Shown: in pieces, positions 1-5,197 of the stretch
Layout: each line of letters starts with the position of its first letter
How positions within the stretch are numbered: the stretch's first letter is position 1
Assembly (NCBI GenBank): GCA_947464585.1
Contig: CANHYS010000215.1
Location: forward strand, 1-5,197
DNA: 5,197 bases
From: Planctomycetaceae bacterium
Lineage (GTDB): Bacteria; Planctomycetota; Planctomycetia; Pirellulales; UBA1268
Reading direction: 5' to 3'
Position numbers and translations under genes: made by a program
The notes under the pieces: model-generated
Seen by the model: the letters and a program-made list of their open reading frames with translations, nothing else
What the model was told of the DNA's origin: nothing
Database searches by the model: none

Positions 1-530
1 GTTTCCTGCTCGCGGCCGACCGATCGCCAGAAGCCAACCGCCGCCGGCCAGGAAGAGAGCGTCTCGGCGGAAACCCGCGTCGCGCCGAGCGACTCGGCGT
101 GGGCCACTGCATGGGCGACGAGCGCCGTGGCGATGCCACGGCGGCGTGCATCCGGATGCACGAGGAGCCAGGCGATCGAGAACCGCGGCCGCGGCACCGC
201 ACCGGCGGCCACCAGAGCGACAAGCCCGAGTGCGCCATGGTCGACGCAGCCGCCGACCGCCGTTCGCGTCGCCGGTCCGGTCGCCCAAGCCAACCAGGCG
301 TACACGGCCCGTCCCGGGCGAGCGCTCAGCTCGGCCACCAGACCCGCCGGAGCGAAGTGGCCAGCGGGATCGACCGATTGACAACGAGCCGCCAACGTCA
401 CCACAGCCTGACGGTCTTCCGCCCGCTCCATCGACACAGGAGTGATCTCCGGGGTCAGACTCAGGCACTCGCCGAGGCCCGCCTGCAGCCGTGTGGTCTC
501 GCGAACAAGGGAGAAGCGAAGCGGTGGCAC
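1..530 (-). CDS. GNAT family N-acetyltransferase, partial (C-terminus beyond the left edge)
   Basis: Reading the minus strand from a GTG at 530 gives 176 open codons running off the left edge. The C-terminal half is a recognisable GNAT domain. A beta strand (SIAWLLVHPDA, about residues 118-127) leads into the acetyl-CoA pyrophosphate-binding loop RRRGIATAL (about 129-137), then a helix (VAHAVAHAESLGA) and a strand (TRVSAETL). The WPAAVGFWRSVG segment (about 161-172) matches the usual GNAT 'A..FY...GF' region with FW in place of FY. By family, it transfers an acetyl group from acetyl-CoA to an amine; the substrate cannot be read from sequence. The GTG start is chosen because an in-frame TGA lies seven codons upstream and AGGA sits 6 nt before it. 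The internal ATG at 431 has no ribosome binding site and would remove a conserved-looking N-terminal stretch. It is divergent from the DeoR gene with 130 bp between the starts. Family call is firm; function and exact start are less so. Confidence 0.85.
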   Translation of the reverse strand, partial: MPPLRFSLVRETTRLQAGLGECLSLTPEITPVSMERAEDRQAVVTLAARCQSVDPAGHFAPAGLVAELSARPGRAVYAWLAWATGPATRTAVGGCVDHGALGLVALVAAGAVPRPRFSIAWLLVHPDARRRGIATALVAHAVAHAESLGATRVSAETLSSWPAAVGFWRSVGREQE

Positions 531-569
531 ACGACATCCTGACTGGATTCATTCCCTGCAACTGAACGG

Positions 570-598
570 AATCTACCATTCGGTGCCAATTCGGTCAC
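570..598 (-). promoter_or_regulatory. Weak candidate promoter for the acetyltransferase gene
   Basis: On the minus strand, GTGACC (593-598) and TAGATT (570-575) are separated by 17 bp. Each matches four of six bases of the sigma-70 -35 and -10 consensus. Spacing and position, about 40 bp upstream of the GTG at 530, are plausible. The two ATTCGGT elements lie in its spacer and overlap its -35 box, so a repressor bound there could affect both directions. This is inferred from consensus matching only. Confidence 0.25.
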
Positions 599-618
599 GC
601 CCAATGCTTGAATTCGCT
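578..618 (+). promoter_or_regulatory. Repeated ATTCG elements, candidate DeoR operator
   Basis: ATTCGGT occurs at 578-584 and again at 589-595, 11 bp apart and inside a larger near-duplication (CCATTCGGT / CCAATTCGGT). A variant, ATTCGCT, lies at 612-618, 23 bp after the second copy and overlapping the rightward -35 box. A further partial copy, ATTCATT, is at 547-553. The 11- and 23-bp spacings place these copies near one and two DNA turns apart. DeoR-family repressors often bind clusters of short direct repeats with a TTCG-like core and regulate their own operon, so self-repression by the adjacent gene is a reasonable inference. There is no direct proof of binding. Confidence 0.4.
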
Positions 619-635
619 CGCTTTCTGTCCATAAT
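608..635 (+). promoter_or_regulatory. Sigma-70-like promoter of the DeoR-aldolase operon
   Basis: TTGAAT (608-613) and CATAAT (630-635) are separated by 16 bp, giving four and five matches to the -35 and -10 consensus. The expected transcription start is near 641-643, about 20 nt upstream of the GTG at 661, leaving a short leader just long enough to hold the AGGAAG ribosome binding site at 646-651. It is the best promoter-like sequence in the 130-bp divergent region, and the surroundings are less GC-rich than the flanking genes. Confidence 0.5.
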
Positions 636-660
636 GTGAGTCCGCAGGAAGCAAGAAACC

Positions 661-1488
661 GTGCAGAATCACGAACGGCGCAGCCGTCTCCTCGACATCA
701 TTCGCATTCGCGGCTTTGCCGCGCTTGATGAGCTCGTGCGGGAATTGGGCGTGTCGGAGTCGACCGTCCGGCGGGATCTCGACGCTTTGGAGGACCAGGG
801 CTCCGCCAAACGGACGCACGGAGGCGTGCTCTATTCGGGCGGCATTCCCAGATTGGCCGAGTTTGACGACCGACAGCCCGCCAATTGGGCCGCCAAGAGG
901 GCGATTGCAGCGGCCGCTGCCACCACGATCGAAGACGGGGAAACAGTGCTCCTCGACGGTGGCACGACCACCTACGAGGTCGCCCGATTGCTCGTCGGCC
1001 GCTCGCTCCAGGTTGTCACGAACAGCCTCCCCGTTGCCAACCTTTTCGCCTCGGAGTCACGCACCGATCTGGTGCTCCTCGGCGGCTACGTGTCGCCTCG
1101 CACGGGCGTGTGCCTCGGCCCATATGCCAACGAGCTCCTCGGCCGGCTCCACGTCACCACGACGGTGCTCTCCGCCGCCGGCATCGCCGAGGAGGGGCTC
1201 TTCAACGCCCACCTTCTGCTGGCCGAAACCGAGCAGGCGATGCTCAAGGCCGCCAGCCGTGTGATGGTCGTGGCCGACAGTTCAAAATTCGGCCGCAAGA
1301 GCCTCACGCTGGTTTCGGGGCTCGACTCCATCGATATATTCGTCAGCGACGACGGCCTGCCCCAGCGCTGGCGTGATATCGTCACCGCGAATACCGCCAC
1401 CCTTTTGATTGCCTCGGTTCCCGAGGCGATCGAGATGACGTCGACGGGCCGCCTGACAGCCTCGTCGGAAAAAACCCGGCCGGCATAA
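661..1488 (+). CDS. DeoR/GlpR-family transcriptional repressor
   Basis: A 275-residue protein with both domains of the DeoR family. The N-terminal helix-turn-helix covers about residues 5-58, with recognition segment VSESTVRRDLDAL (31-43) and the family-typical RTHGGVL (51-57). The C-terminal sugar-phosphate sensor (about 77-235) has the phosphate-binding DGGTTT (99-104), TNSLPVA (120-126), a GG turn (141-142), AGIAEEGLFN (173-182), AETEQAMLKAA (188-198) and VADSSKFG (204-211). Family members normally repress a nearby sugar-catabolic operon and are released by a phosphorylated sugar. The aldolase 76 bp downstream on the same strand suggests the effector is a substrate or product of that enzyme, perhaps a deoxysugar phosphate or DHAP; this is inference. 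The GTG start is supported by AGGAAG 9 nt upstream and by its fit to the family N-terminus; the nearest upstream ATG (634-636) is followed at once by a stop. The last 40 or so residues are less conserved-looking and make it slightly longer than usual. Confidence 0.95.
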   Translation: MQNHERRSRLLDIIRIRGFAALDELVRELGVSESTVRRDLDALEDQGSAKRTHGGVLYSGGIPRLAEFDDRQPANWAAKRAIAAAAATTIEDGETVLLDGGTTTYEVARLLVGRSLQVVTNSLPVANLFASESRTDLVLLGGYVSPRTGVCLGPYANELLGRLHVTTTVLSAAGIAEEGLFNAHLLLAETEQAMLKAASRVMVVADSSKFGRKSLTLVSGLDSIDIFVSDDGLPQRWRDIVTANTATLLIASVPEAIEMTSTGRLTASSEKTRPA

Positions 1489-1496
1489 GATGCCGG
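1480..1496 (+). other. Perfect hairpin over the DeoR stop codon
   Basis: CCGGCAT (1480-1486) and ATGCCGG (1490-1496) form a perfect 7-bp stem with the 3-nt loop AAG. The TAA stop of the DeoR gene straddles stem and loop. No U run follows directly; the nearest T tract, seven T at 1535-1541, is about 38 bases downstream, so this is not a standard intrinsic terminator. In mRNA it could protect or partly terminate transcripts between the two genes and so set their ratio. Confidence 0.45.
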
Positions 1497-1564
1497 GAGA
1501 ATGCCCAACGCCAGTTCCACCAGAGAATCATTTCTTTTTTTATTGGAAAGCCCCAGGAGCCATC

Positions 1565-2494
1565 ATGGCCAAGAAGACCAAGAACAAGACTGCGAGCAAG
1601 ACCAAGTCACTCGCCGCGCTGAAGGACGAGATCTGCGACATTGGCCGGCGCATCTACAACAAGGGCTTTGCGGCCGGCAACGATGGCAACATTTCCTATC
1701 GTCTGGGGCCGAACAAGGTGCTCTGCACCCCGACGATGATGTCGAAGGGGTTCATGACCCCCGCCGACCTCTGCATCGTCGACATGGACGGTAATCAGGT
1801 CGCCGGCAAGCGCAAGCGTTCGAGCGAGATCCTGCTGCATCTCACGATCATGAAGGAACGGCCCGACGTGAACAGCGTCGTGCATTGCCACCCGCCGCAC
1901 GCGACGGCCTTCGCCGTGGCCCGCGAGCCGATCCCGCAGGCGGTGCTCCCGGAGGTGGAGGTGTTTCTGGGCGACATTCCGATCTCCCGCTACGAAACGC
2001 CCGGCAGCCAGACGTTTGCCGACACGATCAAGCCCGTCGTGAAGCGATCGAACGTGATCCTGCTGGCCAACCACGGCACGGTCAGCTTCGGTGCAACGGT
2101 CGAAAGGGCCTACTGGTGGACCGAGATCGTCGACGCCTACTGCCGTATCCTGATGCTCGCGAAGGGGCTGGGCGGTGTCGTCTACCTCACGGGCAGTGAG
2201 ACGCGGGCCCTGCTCGATCTCAAGCAGAAGTGGGGCTTCACCGACGCACGGATCGATCTGAACATGAACGACCGCGACATCTGCGACAACGCCGTGTTCA
2301 AGTCGACCTGGCAGGAGGTGGGCGTGGCACGGAAGGCGTTCGCCACGCATCCGGAAGCCCATGCAGCCGGTCATGCAGCATCCGCCGGCCACGGCCTGCC
2401 GCCGGGCATCGACTACGAAACGCTCGTGCGGACGATCACCGAAAACGTCTGCCGGGAACTGGGCATCACGCCCGGCTCGTCGCCACGATCCTAA
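1565..2494 (+). CDS. Class II aldolase/adducin-family protein with C-terminal encapsulation-peptide-like tail; likely L-fuculose/L-rhamnulose-1-phosphate aldolase
   Basis: A 309-residue protein. The aldolase fold spans about residues 16-245. Visible motifs are GNDGNIS (38-44, phosphate-site loop), TPTMMSKG (55-62), the catalytic-type Glu88 in SSEILLH, zinc ligands His107 and His109 in HCHPPH, and the third zinc ligand His170 in ANHG. These match Glu73, His92, His94 and His155 of E. coli FucA, so a Zn-dependent retro-aldol reaction giving DHAP and lactaldehyde is expected. Adducin-family epimerases share the fold, so substrate is not certain. FucA is near 215 residues; the extra length is a Lys-rich N-terminus (2-14), a C-terminal helical region, an Ala/Gly/His linker (about 260-281) and an amphipathic helix (282-301) resembling a microcompartment targeting peptide. 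The ATG at 1565 is chosen because AGGAG lies 5 nt upstream and the frame before it, open from 1490, is not protein-like. It probably shares an mRNA with the DeoR gene. In planctomycetes such enzymes belong to the PVM microcompartment for fucose/rhamnose use, which I infer here. Confidence 0.9.
   Translation: MAKKTKNKTASKTKSLAALKDEICDIGRRIYNKGFAAGNDGNISYRLGPNKVLCTPTMMSKGFMTPADLCIVDMDGNQVAGKRKRSSEILLHLTIMKERPDVNSVVHCHPPHATAFAVAREPIPQAVLPEVEVFLGDIPISRYETPGSQTFADTIKPVVKRSNVILLANHGTVSFGATVERAYWWTEIVDAYCRILMLAKGLGGVVYLTGSETRALLDLKQKWGFTDARIDLNMNDRDICDNAVFKSTWQEVGVARKAFATHPEAHAAGHAASAGHGLPPGIDYETLVRTITENVCRELGITPGSSPRS
2408..2467 (+). other. Putative microcompartment encapsulation peptide in the aldolase C-terminus
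   Basis: Residues 282-301 contain IDYETLVRTITENVCRELG. Placing Tyr284, Leu287, Val288, Ile291, Val295 and Leu299 on a helix puts them on one face, with Glu, Arg, Thr and Asn on the other. It is preceded by a flexible stretch rich in Ala, Gly, His and Pro. A short amphipathic helix at a terminus, joined by a flexible linker, is the known form of encapsulation peptides that bring enzymes into bacterial microcompartments. Assignment rests on pattern only. Confidence 0.65.
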
Positions 2495-2516
2495 AAGCGC
2501 GATCGACGTGGACATT

Positions 2517-5197
2517 TCATCGCTGACGGCCCAGCCGCGCCCGATGCAGTTCCGCGGACGACACGCCCCACACGCGGGCGGTGCCGTCGTCGGAGCCGGT
2601 GAGGATGCTGCGGCCATCGGGAGAAAACGCGACACCCCAGAGTGGCCCTTCGTGCCCGTCGAGGGCCAGAAGGTGGCGGCCGCTTGCGGCATGCCAGAGG
2701 TGCAGGCTGCCATCGGCGCCCACACCCGCGATGCGGGTGCCATCGGGTGAAATGGCCGTCTCCCACACCTGCCCCACAGGCCCCGTCAGCTCGATGCTCG
2801 ACCAGCCGTCGGACGGATTCCAGAGCCGCACCGTGCCGTCGGACGATGCTGACGCGACGCGGCTGCCGTCCCGCGACCATGCCACCCAGTTGACGTCGTC
2901 AGCATGCCCCTCGAAGGCACCGAGCAATCGGCCCGTGCCCGCATCCCACTCCCTCACCAGACGATCCGCACAGGCGGTCGCCAGCCGCCGGCCATCCGGA
3001 GACCAGGCTGCACCGTGGGCCCGGGCGGGATGTGGCAGCGTCAACACGCCACGATCGCCCAGCCCCGCGTCAGGTGTCAATGGCTGGATTCGCACCGCAC
3101 CCAGTTCAGACGACGCCACCTGCGGCTCCGCACCCGCGGTCGCGATCCTCCGGCCATCGGGCGAAAATGCGACTGCAAACAGAGGGCCTCCATGCGCAGC
3201 AAGCCGGTCGAGTTCGACGGCGTCTTCGACGCGGTAGAGGCGGGCCGACCCGTCTCCGCAGGCAGCGGCCACGACGTCACCTGCTGGAGAGAAGTCGACG
3301 GCATTCACGCGGCCACGCACGGTCGGCAGATCGCGCTCCGCCGTGCAGGTCGCCATGTTCCAGAGCCGCACCCGGCCCTGTGCTGTCGCGGTGGCCGCCA
3401 GCCGACCATCAGGGGCAAAGGCCACCCCTCGCACACCGACACCGTCTTCGCTGCCACACTGCAGGACCGGTTCAGTGCGGTCCCCGACATCCCAGACCCG
3501 TGCCGTTGCATCGGCCGAGGCGGTGACGAACCGGTCGCCCGAAAGACTCGCCAGAGCCCAGATGGCGTCGCGATGGCCCACCAGTTCGCGAGCAGCGCCG
3601 TCGGCCACCAGATTCCACACCCGCAGGATGGCATCGGCCGAAATCGTTGCCAACCCTGAACCGTCGGCCGTCCAGGCCACGCCATTCACTCGCAACGGAT
3701 GCCGCAACACCGCAAGACAACGGCTCTCGGCCACGTCCCAGACCCGCGCGGTTCCGTCTTCCGCCGCCGACGCCAGCCGCGCGGAATCAGGGGCGAAGCA
3801 GACCGCGAAGACGCGACGGGAATGTCCCCGCAGTTCAGCCAGCAGCGTGGCTGTCTCGACATTCCAGAGGCGAATCGCACCGTCGCCACAGGCGGCGGCG
3901 ATCCTGTCGCCGCCCGCCGCAAAGGCGACGCCATACACGTTCCGATCGCGGGCCGCCGGCCGCCACGGTGGCGTGAAGACCGCAGTTCGCTCGCACGTAT
4001 TCGCATTCCAGAGGGCTATGGTGCCATCGGCCGATGCCGTGGCAATCGCTCGCCCATCGGGAGCAAACCCGCAGCCGTAGATCGCGGCGGAGTGGCCCCG
4101 CAGGCTGCCGATTGCCTTCCCATCCGTGACATCCCAGACGATCGCTTCACCGTCCTCCGCCGCCGTCACGGCCAGCCGCCCGTCACCTGACACGGCCGCC
4201 GCCCAGATCGCCGCTCGATGACCGCCAAGGAGACGCGATTCCCGGCAGCCACCCGCGTCGTCGACGGCCCACAACCGGACAACGCCACGATCATCGCCCG
4301 TCACGATGTGATCACCGGCCGACGACGCAGCCACGGCACGCACGATCGCCTCATGCCCGCTGAGCTCCGCCACAGAGTCATCGAGCCGAGCCGCGAGACA
4401 GTCGATTTCAATCGGTCGTCCAACGATCACCGGGAGCGACCTCGCCCGCGCCAGCAGGCTGGCCGCGATGGGTGTGTTCCGCCGGTCCGCGGCGGCCGCC
4501 GACCGCTGCACGGTCGAGTAATAGGCTTCCTGCTGTTCGGCGTCACGGTGCCACTTGGCCAGCCGCTCCTGCTGCCGCGCCCGGCTCGAGAAAACGGCCG
4601 CCGCCAGACCGGCGACGCAGACCAGCACCGCAGCCGCCACTGGCAAGCGGTGACGGCGTGCGAACCGCCACGCCCGCTCGGCCATCGTTGCCGGACGGGC
4701 ATGCACCGGCTCGCCCACCAGCCACCGCGCAAGCTCAGCCTCCAGTTCCTCCGCCGTCGCATAGCGATCGGCAGGCTGCTTCTGCAGGCACTTCAGGGTG
4801 ATCGCGGCGAGCCGCCGGACGTCTGTCGCATCCACGCCGGCTTCAGCAGGCAATCCTCGGCAGATAGCTGCGACGGATGGCGGCTCCTGCTCGCGGATGA
4901 TCCTCGCCACCACCACGATCGGCTTGCCGCGCACATCATAGGGAAGGTCGCCGGCGAGGAGTTGGTACAACACCAGACCAAGCGCATACACATCGGTCGG
5001 CGCGGCGATCCGTGAAGCGTCTGCATCGAACTGTTCAGGGCTCATGTAACGGAGCGTGCCGACGAGTTGTCCAGCGTCGGTCTGCAGGGTCGTGAGGACG
5101 ATGTCGGCGTCGGTGGACCTCGCCACGCCGAAGTCGATCACTTTCGGCTCGCCATCCCCGCCCACGAGAATGTTGCCGGGTTTGAGATCACGGTGCA
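2517..5197 (-). CDS. Membrane-anchored Ser/Thr protein kinase with 14 WD40 repeats, partial (N-terminus beyond the right edge)
   Basis: The visible 892 codons start inside the kinase catalytic loop. Counting from the right edge: HRDLKPGNIL (1-10, catalytic Asp and Asn present), DFG (21-23), activation-segment end GTLRYMSPEQF (about 46-56, SPE in place of APE), TDVYALGLVLYQLLAG (about 67-82), and the C-lobe Arg in DRYATAEELE (143-152). The kinase lacks only its N-lobe here, and the visible residues are those of an active Hanks-type enzyme. A basic stretch (RFARRHR) then precedes one membrane helix (about 184-203, DNA 4587-4646). A linker of about 70 residues, partly helical and charged, leads to 14 WD40 repeats (about 275-880). 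The basic residues before the helix suggest a cytoplasmic kinase and WD40 repeats on the far side, probably sensing or binding a partner; no ligand can be named. The fusion is common in Planctomycetes. Its stop is 22 bp from that of the convergent aldolase. No functional link to it is evident. Confidence 0.96.
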   Translation of the reverse strand, partial: HRDLKPGNILVGGDGEPKVIDFGVARSTDADIVLTTLQTDAGQLVGTLRYMSPEQFDADASRIAAPTDVYALGLVLYQLLAGDLPYDVRGKPIVVVARIIREQEPPSVAAICRGLPAEAGVDATDVRRLAAITLKCLQKQPADRYATAEELEAELARWLVGEPVHARPATMAERAWRFARRHRLPVAAAVLVCVAGLAAAVFSSRARQQERLAKWHRDAEQQEAYYSTVQRSAAAADRRNTPIAASLLARARSLPVIVGRPIEIDCLAARLDDSVAELSGHEAIVRAVAASSAGDHIVTGDDRGVVRLWAVDDAGGCRESRLLGGHRAAIWAAAVSGDGRLAVTAAEDGEAIVWDVTDGKAIGSLRGHSAAIYGCGFAPDGRAIATASADGTIALWNANTCERTAVFTPPWRPAARDRNVYGVAFAAGGDRIAAACGDGAIRLWNVETATLLAELRGHSRRVFAVCFAPDSARLASAAEDGTARVWDVAESRCLAVLRHPLRVNGVAWTADGSGLATISADAILRVWNLVADGAARELVGHRDAIWALASLSGDRFVTASADATARVWDVGDRTEPVLQCGSEDGVGVRGVAFAPDGRLAATATAQGRVRLWNMATCTAERDLPTVRGRVNAVDFSPAGDVVAAACGDGSARLYRVEDAVELDRLAAHGGPLFAVAFSPDGRRIATAGAEPQVASSELGAVRIQPLTPDAGLGDRGVLTLPHPARAHGAAWSPDGRRLATACADRLVREWDAGTGRLLGAFEGHADDVNWVAWSRDGSRVASASSDGTVRLWNPSDGWSSIELTGPVGQVWETAISPDGTRIAGVGADGSLHLWHAASGRHLLALDGHEGPLWGVAFSPDGRSILTGSDDGTARVWGVSSAELHRARLGRQR
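2556..4373 (-). repeat. Array of 14 WD40 repeats (two predicted seven-bladed propellers)
   Basis: Each unit follows the pattern GH...V..VAFSPDG..IATAS.DGT.RLWD, about 35-45 residues per unit. I count 14 WD-type endings on reading the protein in order: LWAV, VWDV, LWNA, LWNV, VWDV, VWNL, VWDV, LWNM, LYRV, RIQPL, EWDA, LWNP, LWHA, VWGV. The GH dipeptide is lost in several units (4, 6, 8, 9, 11, 13). Unit 4 has a short insert (PPWRPAARDRN). Unit 10 is the most degraded and carries an insert after ATAGAEPQV. Fourteen blades fit two full propellers. Confidence 0.85.

Noticed and set aside
99..542. Plus-strand open frames over the first 540 bases
   Set aside because: The minus strand here encodes a GNAT domain with the acetyl-CoA loop; the plus-strand products are low-complexity Arg/Pro/His sequences.
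700..711. ATTCGCATTCGC inside the DeoR coding start as an extra operator site
   Set aside because: It encodes the conserved-type segment IIRIRG of the helix-turn-helix domain, and codon choice explains the repeat; binding cannot be excluded but is not supported.
1490..1564. Upstream extension of the aldolase to an ATG at 1490
   Set aside because: The 25 added residues include a T-tract-encoded FFFYW run and prolines with no family similarity, there is no proper ribosome binding site for the ATG at 1490, and the ATG at 1565 has AGGAG at ideal spacing.
2487..2505. Inverted repeat CGATC...GATCG around the aldolase stop as a terminator
   Set aside because: The stem is only 5 bp with a 9-nt loop and no T tract follows, so chance is a good explanation.
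1607..2743. Long open frame (378 codons) on the minus strand opposite the aldolase
   Set aside because: It lies antisense to a gene with clear catalytic motifs, its translation is rich in Arg, Ala and His with no domain pattern, and it crosses into the kinase gene. It is a high-GC shadow.
2904..3659. Plus-strand open frames across the kinase/WD40 gene (also at 2581-3237, 3343-4080 and 4218-5015)
   Set aside because: All are antisense to the WD40 kinase; their repetitive translations mirror the WD repeats and show no recognisable domain.

Overview
The window looks like chromosomal DNA from a high-GC planctomycete, probably of the Pirellulales type. This is inferred from gene style: GTG starts, and a membrane-anchored Ser/Thr kinase fused to a long WD40 array, a protein form typical of Planctomycetes. 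No rRNA, tRNA, CRISPR array, insertion sequence or phage gene is visible.

Layout. Bases 1-530 hold a GNAT-type N-acetyltransferase on the minus strand, cut by the left edge. A 130-bp divergent intergenic region (531-660) follows. It holds a good sigma-70-like promoter for the rightward genes, a weaker candidate for the leftward gene, and repeated ATTC(G) elements that may be operator sites. Bases 661-1488 encode a DeoR/GlpR-family sugar-phosphate-responsive repressor. After a 76-bp gap containing a hairpin and a T tract comes a class II aldolase/adducin-family enzyme (1565-2494), probably co-transcribed with the regulator. Twenty-two bases beyond the aldolase stop, a convergent minus-strand gene begins with its own stop and runs off the right edge (2517-5197). 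It encodes a receptor-like Ser/Thr kinase with one membrane segment and 14 WD40 repeats, enough for two seven-bladed propellers.

The main biological point is the DeoR-aldolase pair. The aldolase has all the expected zinc and catalytic residues of the L-fuculose-1-phosphate aldolase fold. It also has a C-terminal extension: an Ala/Gly/His-rich linker followed by a short amphipathic helix that looks like a bacterial-microcompartment encapsulation peptide. Planctomycetes and Verrucomicrobia are known to break down L-fucose and L-rhamnose through a microcompartment (the PVM type), whose loci include a class II aldolase and often a DeoR regulator. I therefore infer that this aldolase supplies lactaldehyde inside such a shell. 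No shell protein, aldehyde dehydrogenase or kinase of that pathway lies in the window, so the rest of the system must be elsewhere or absent. The flanking acetyltransferase and WD40 kinase show no evident link to this pathway.
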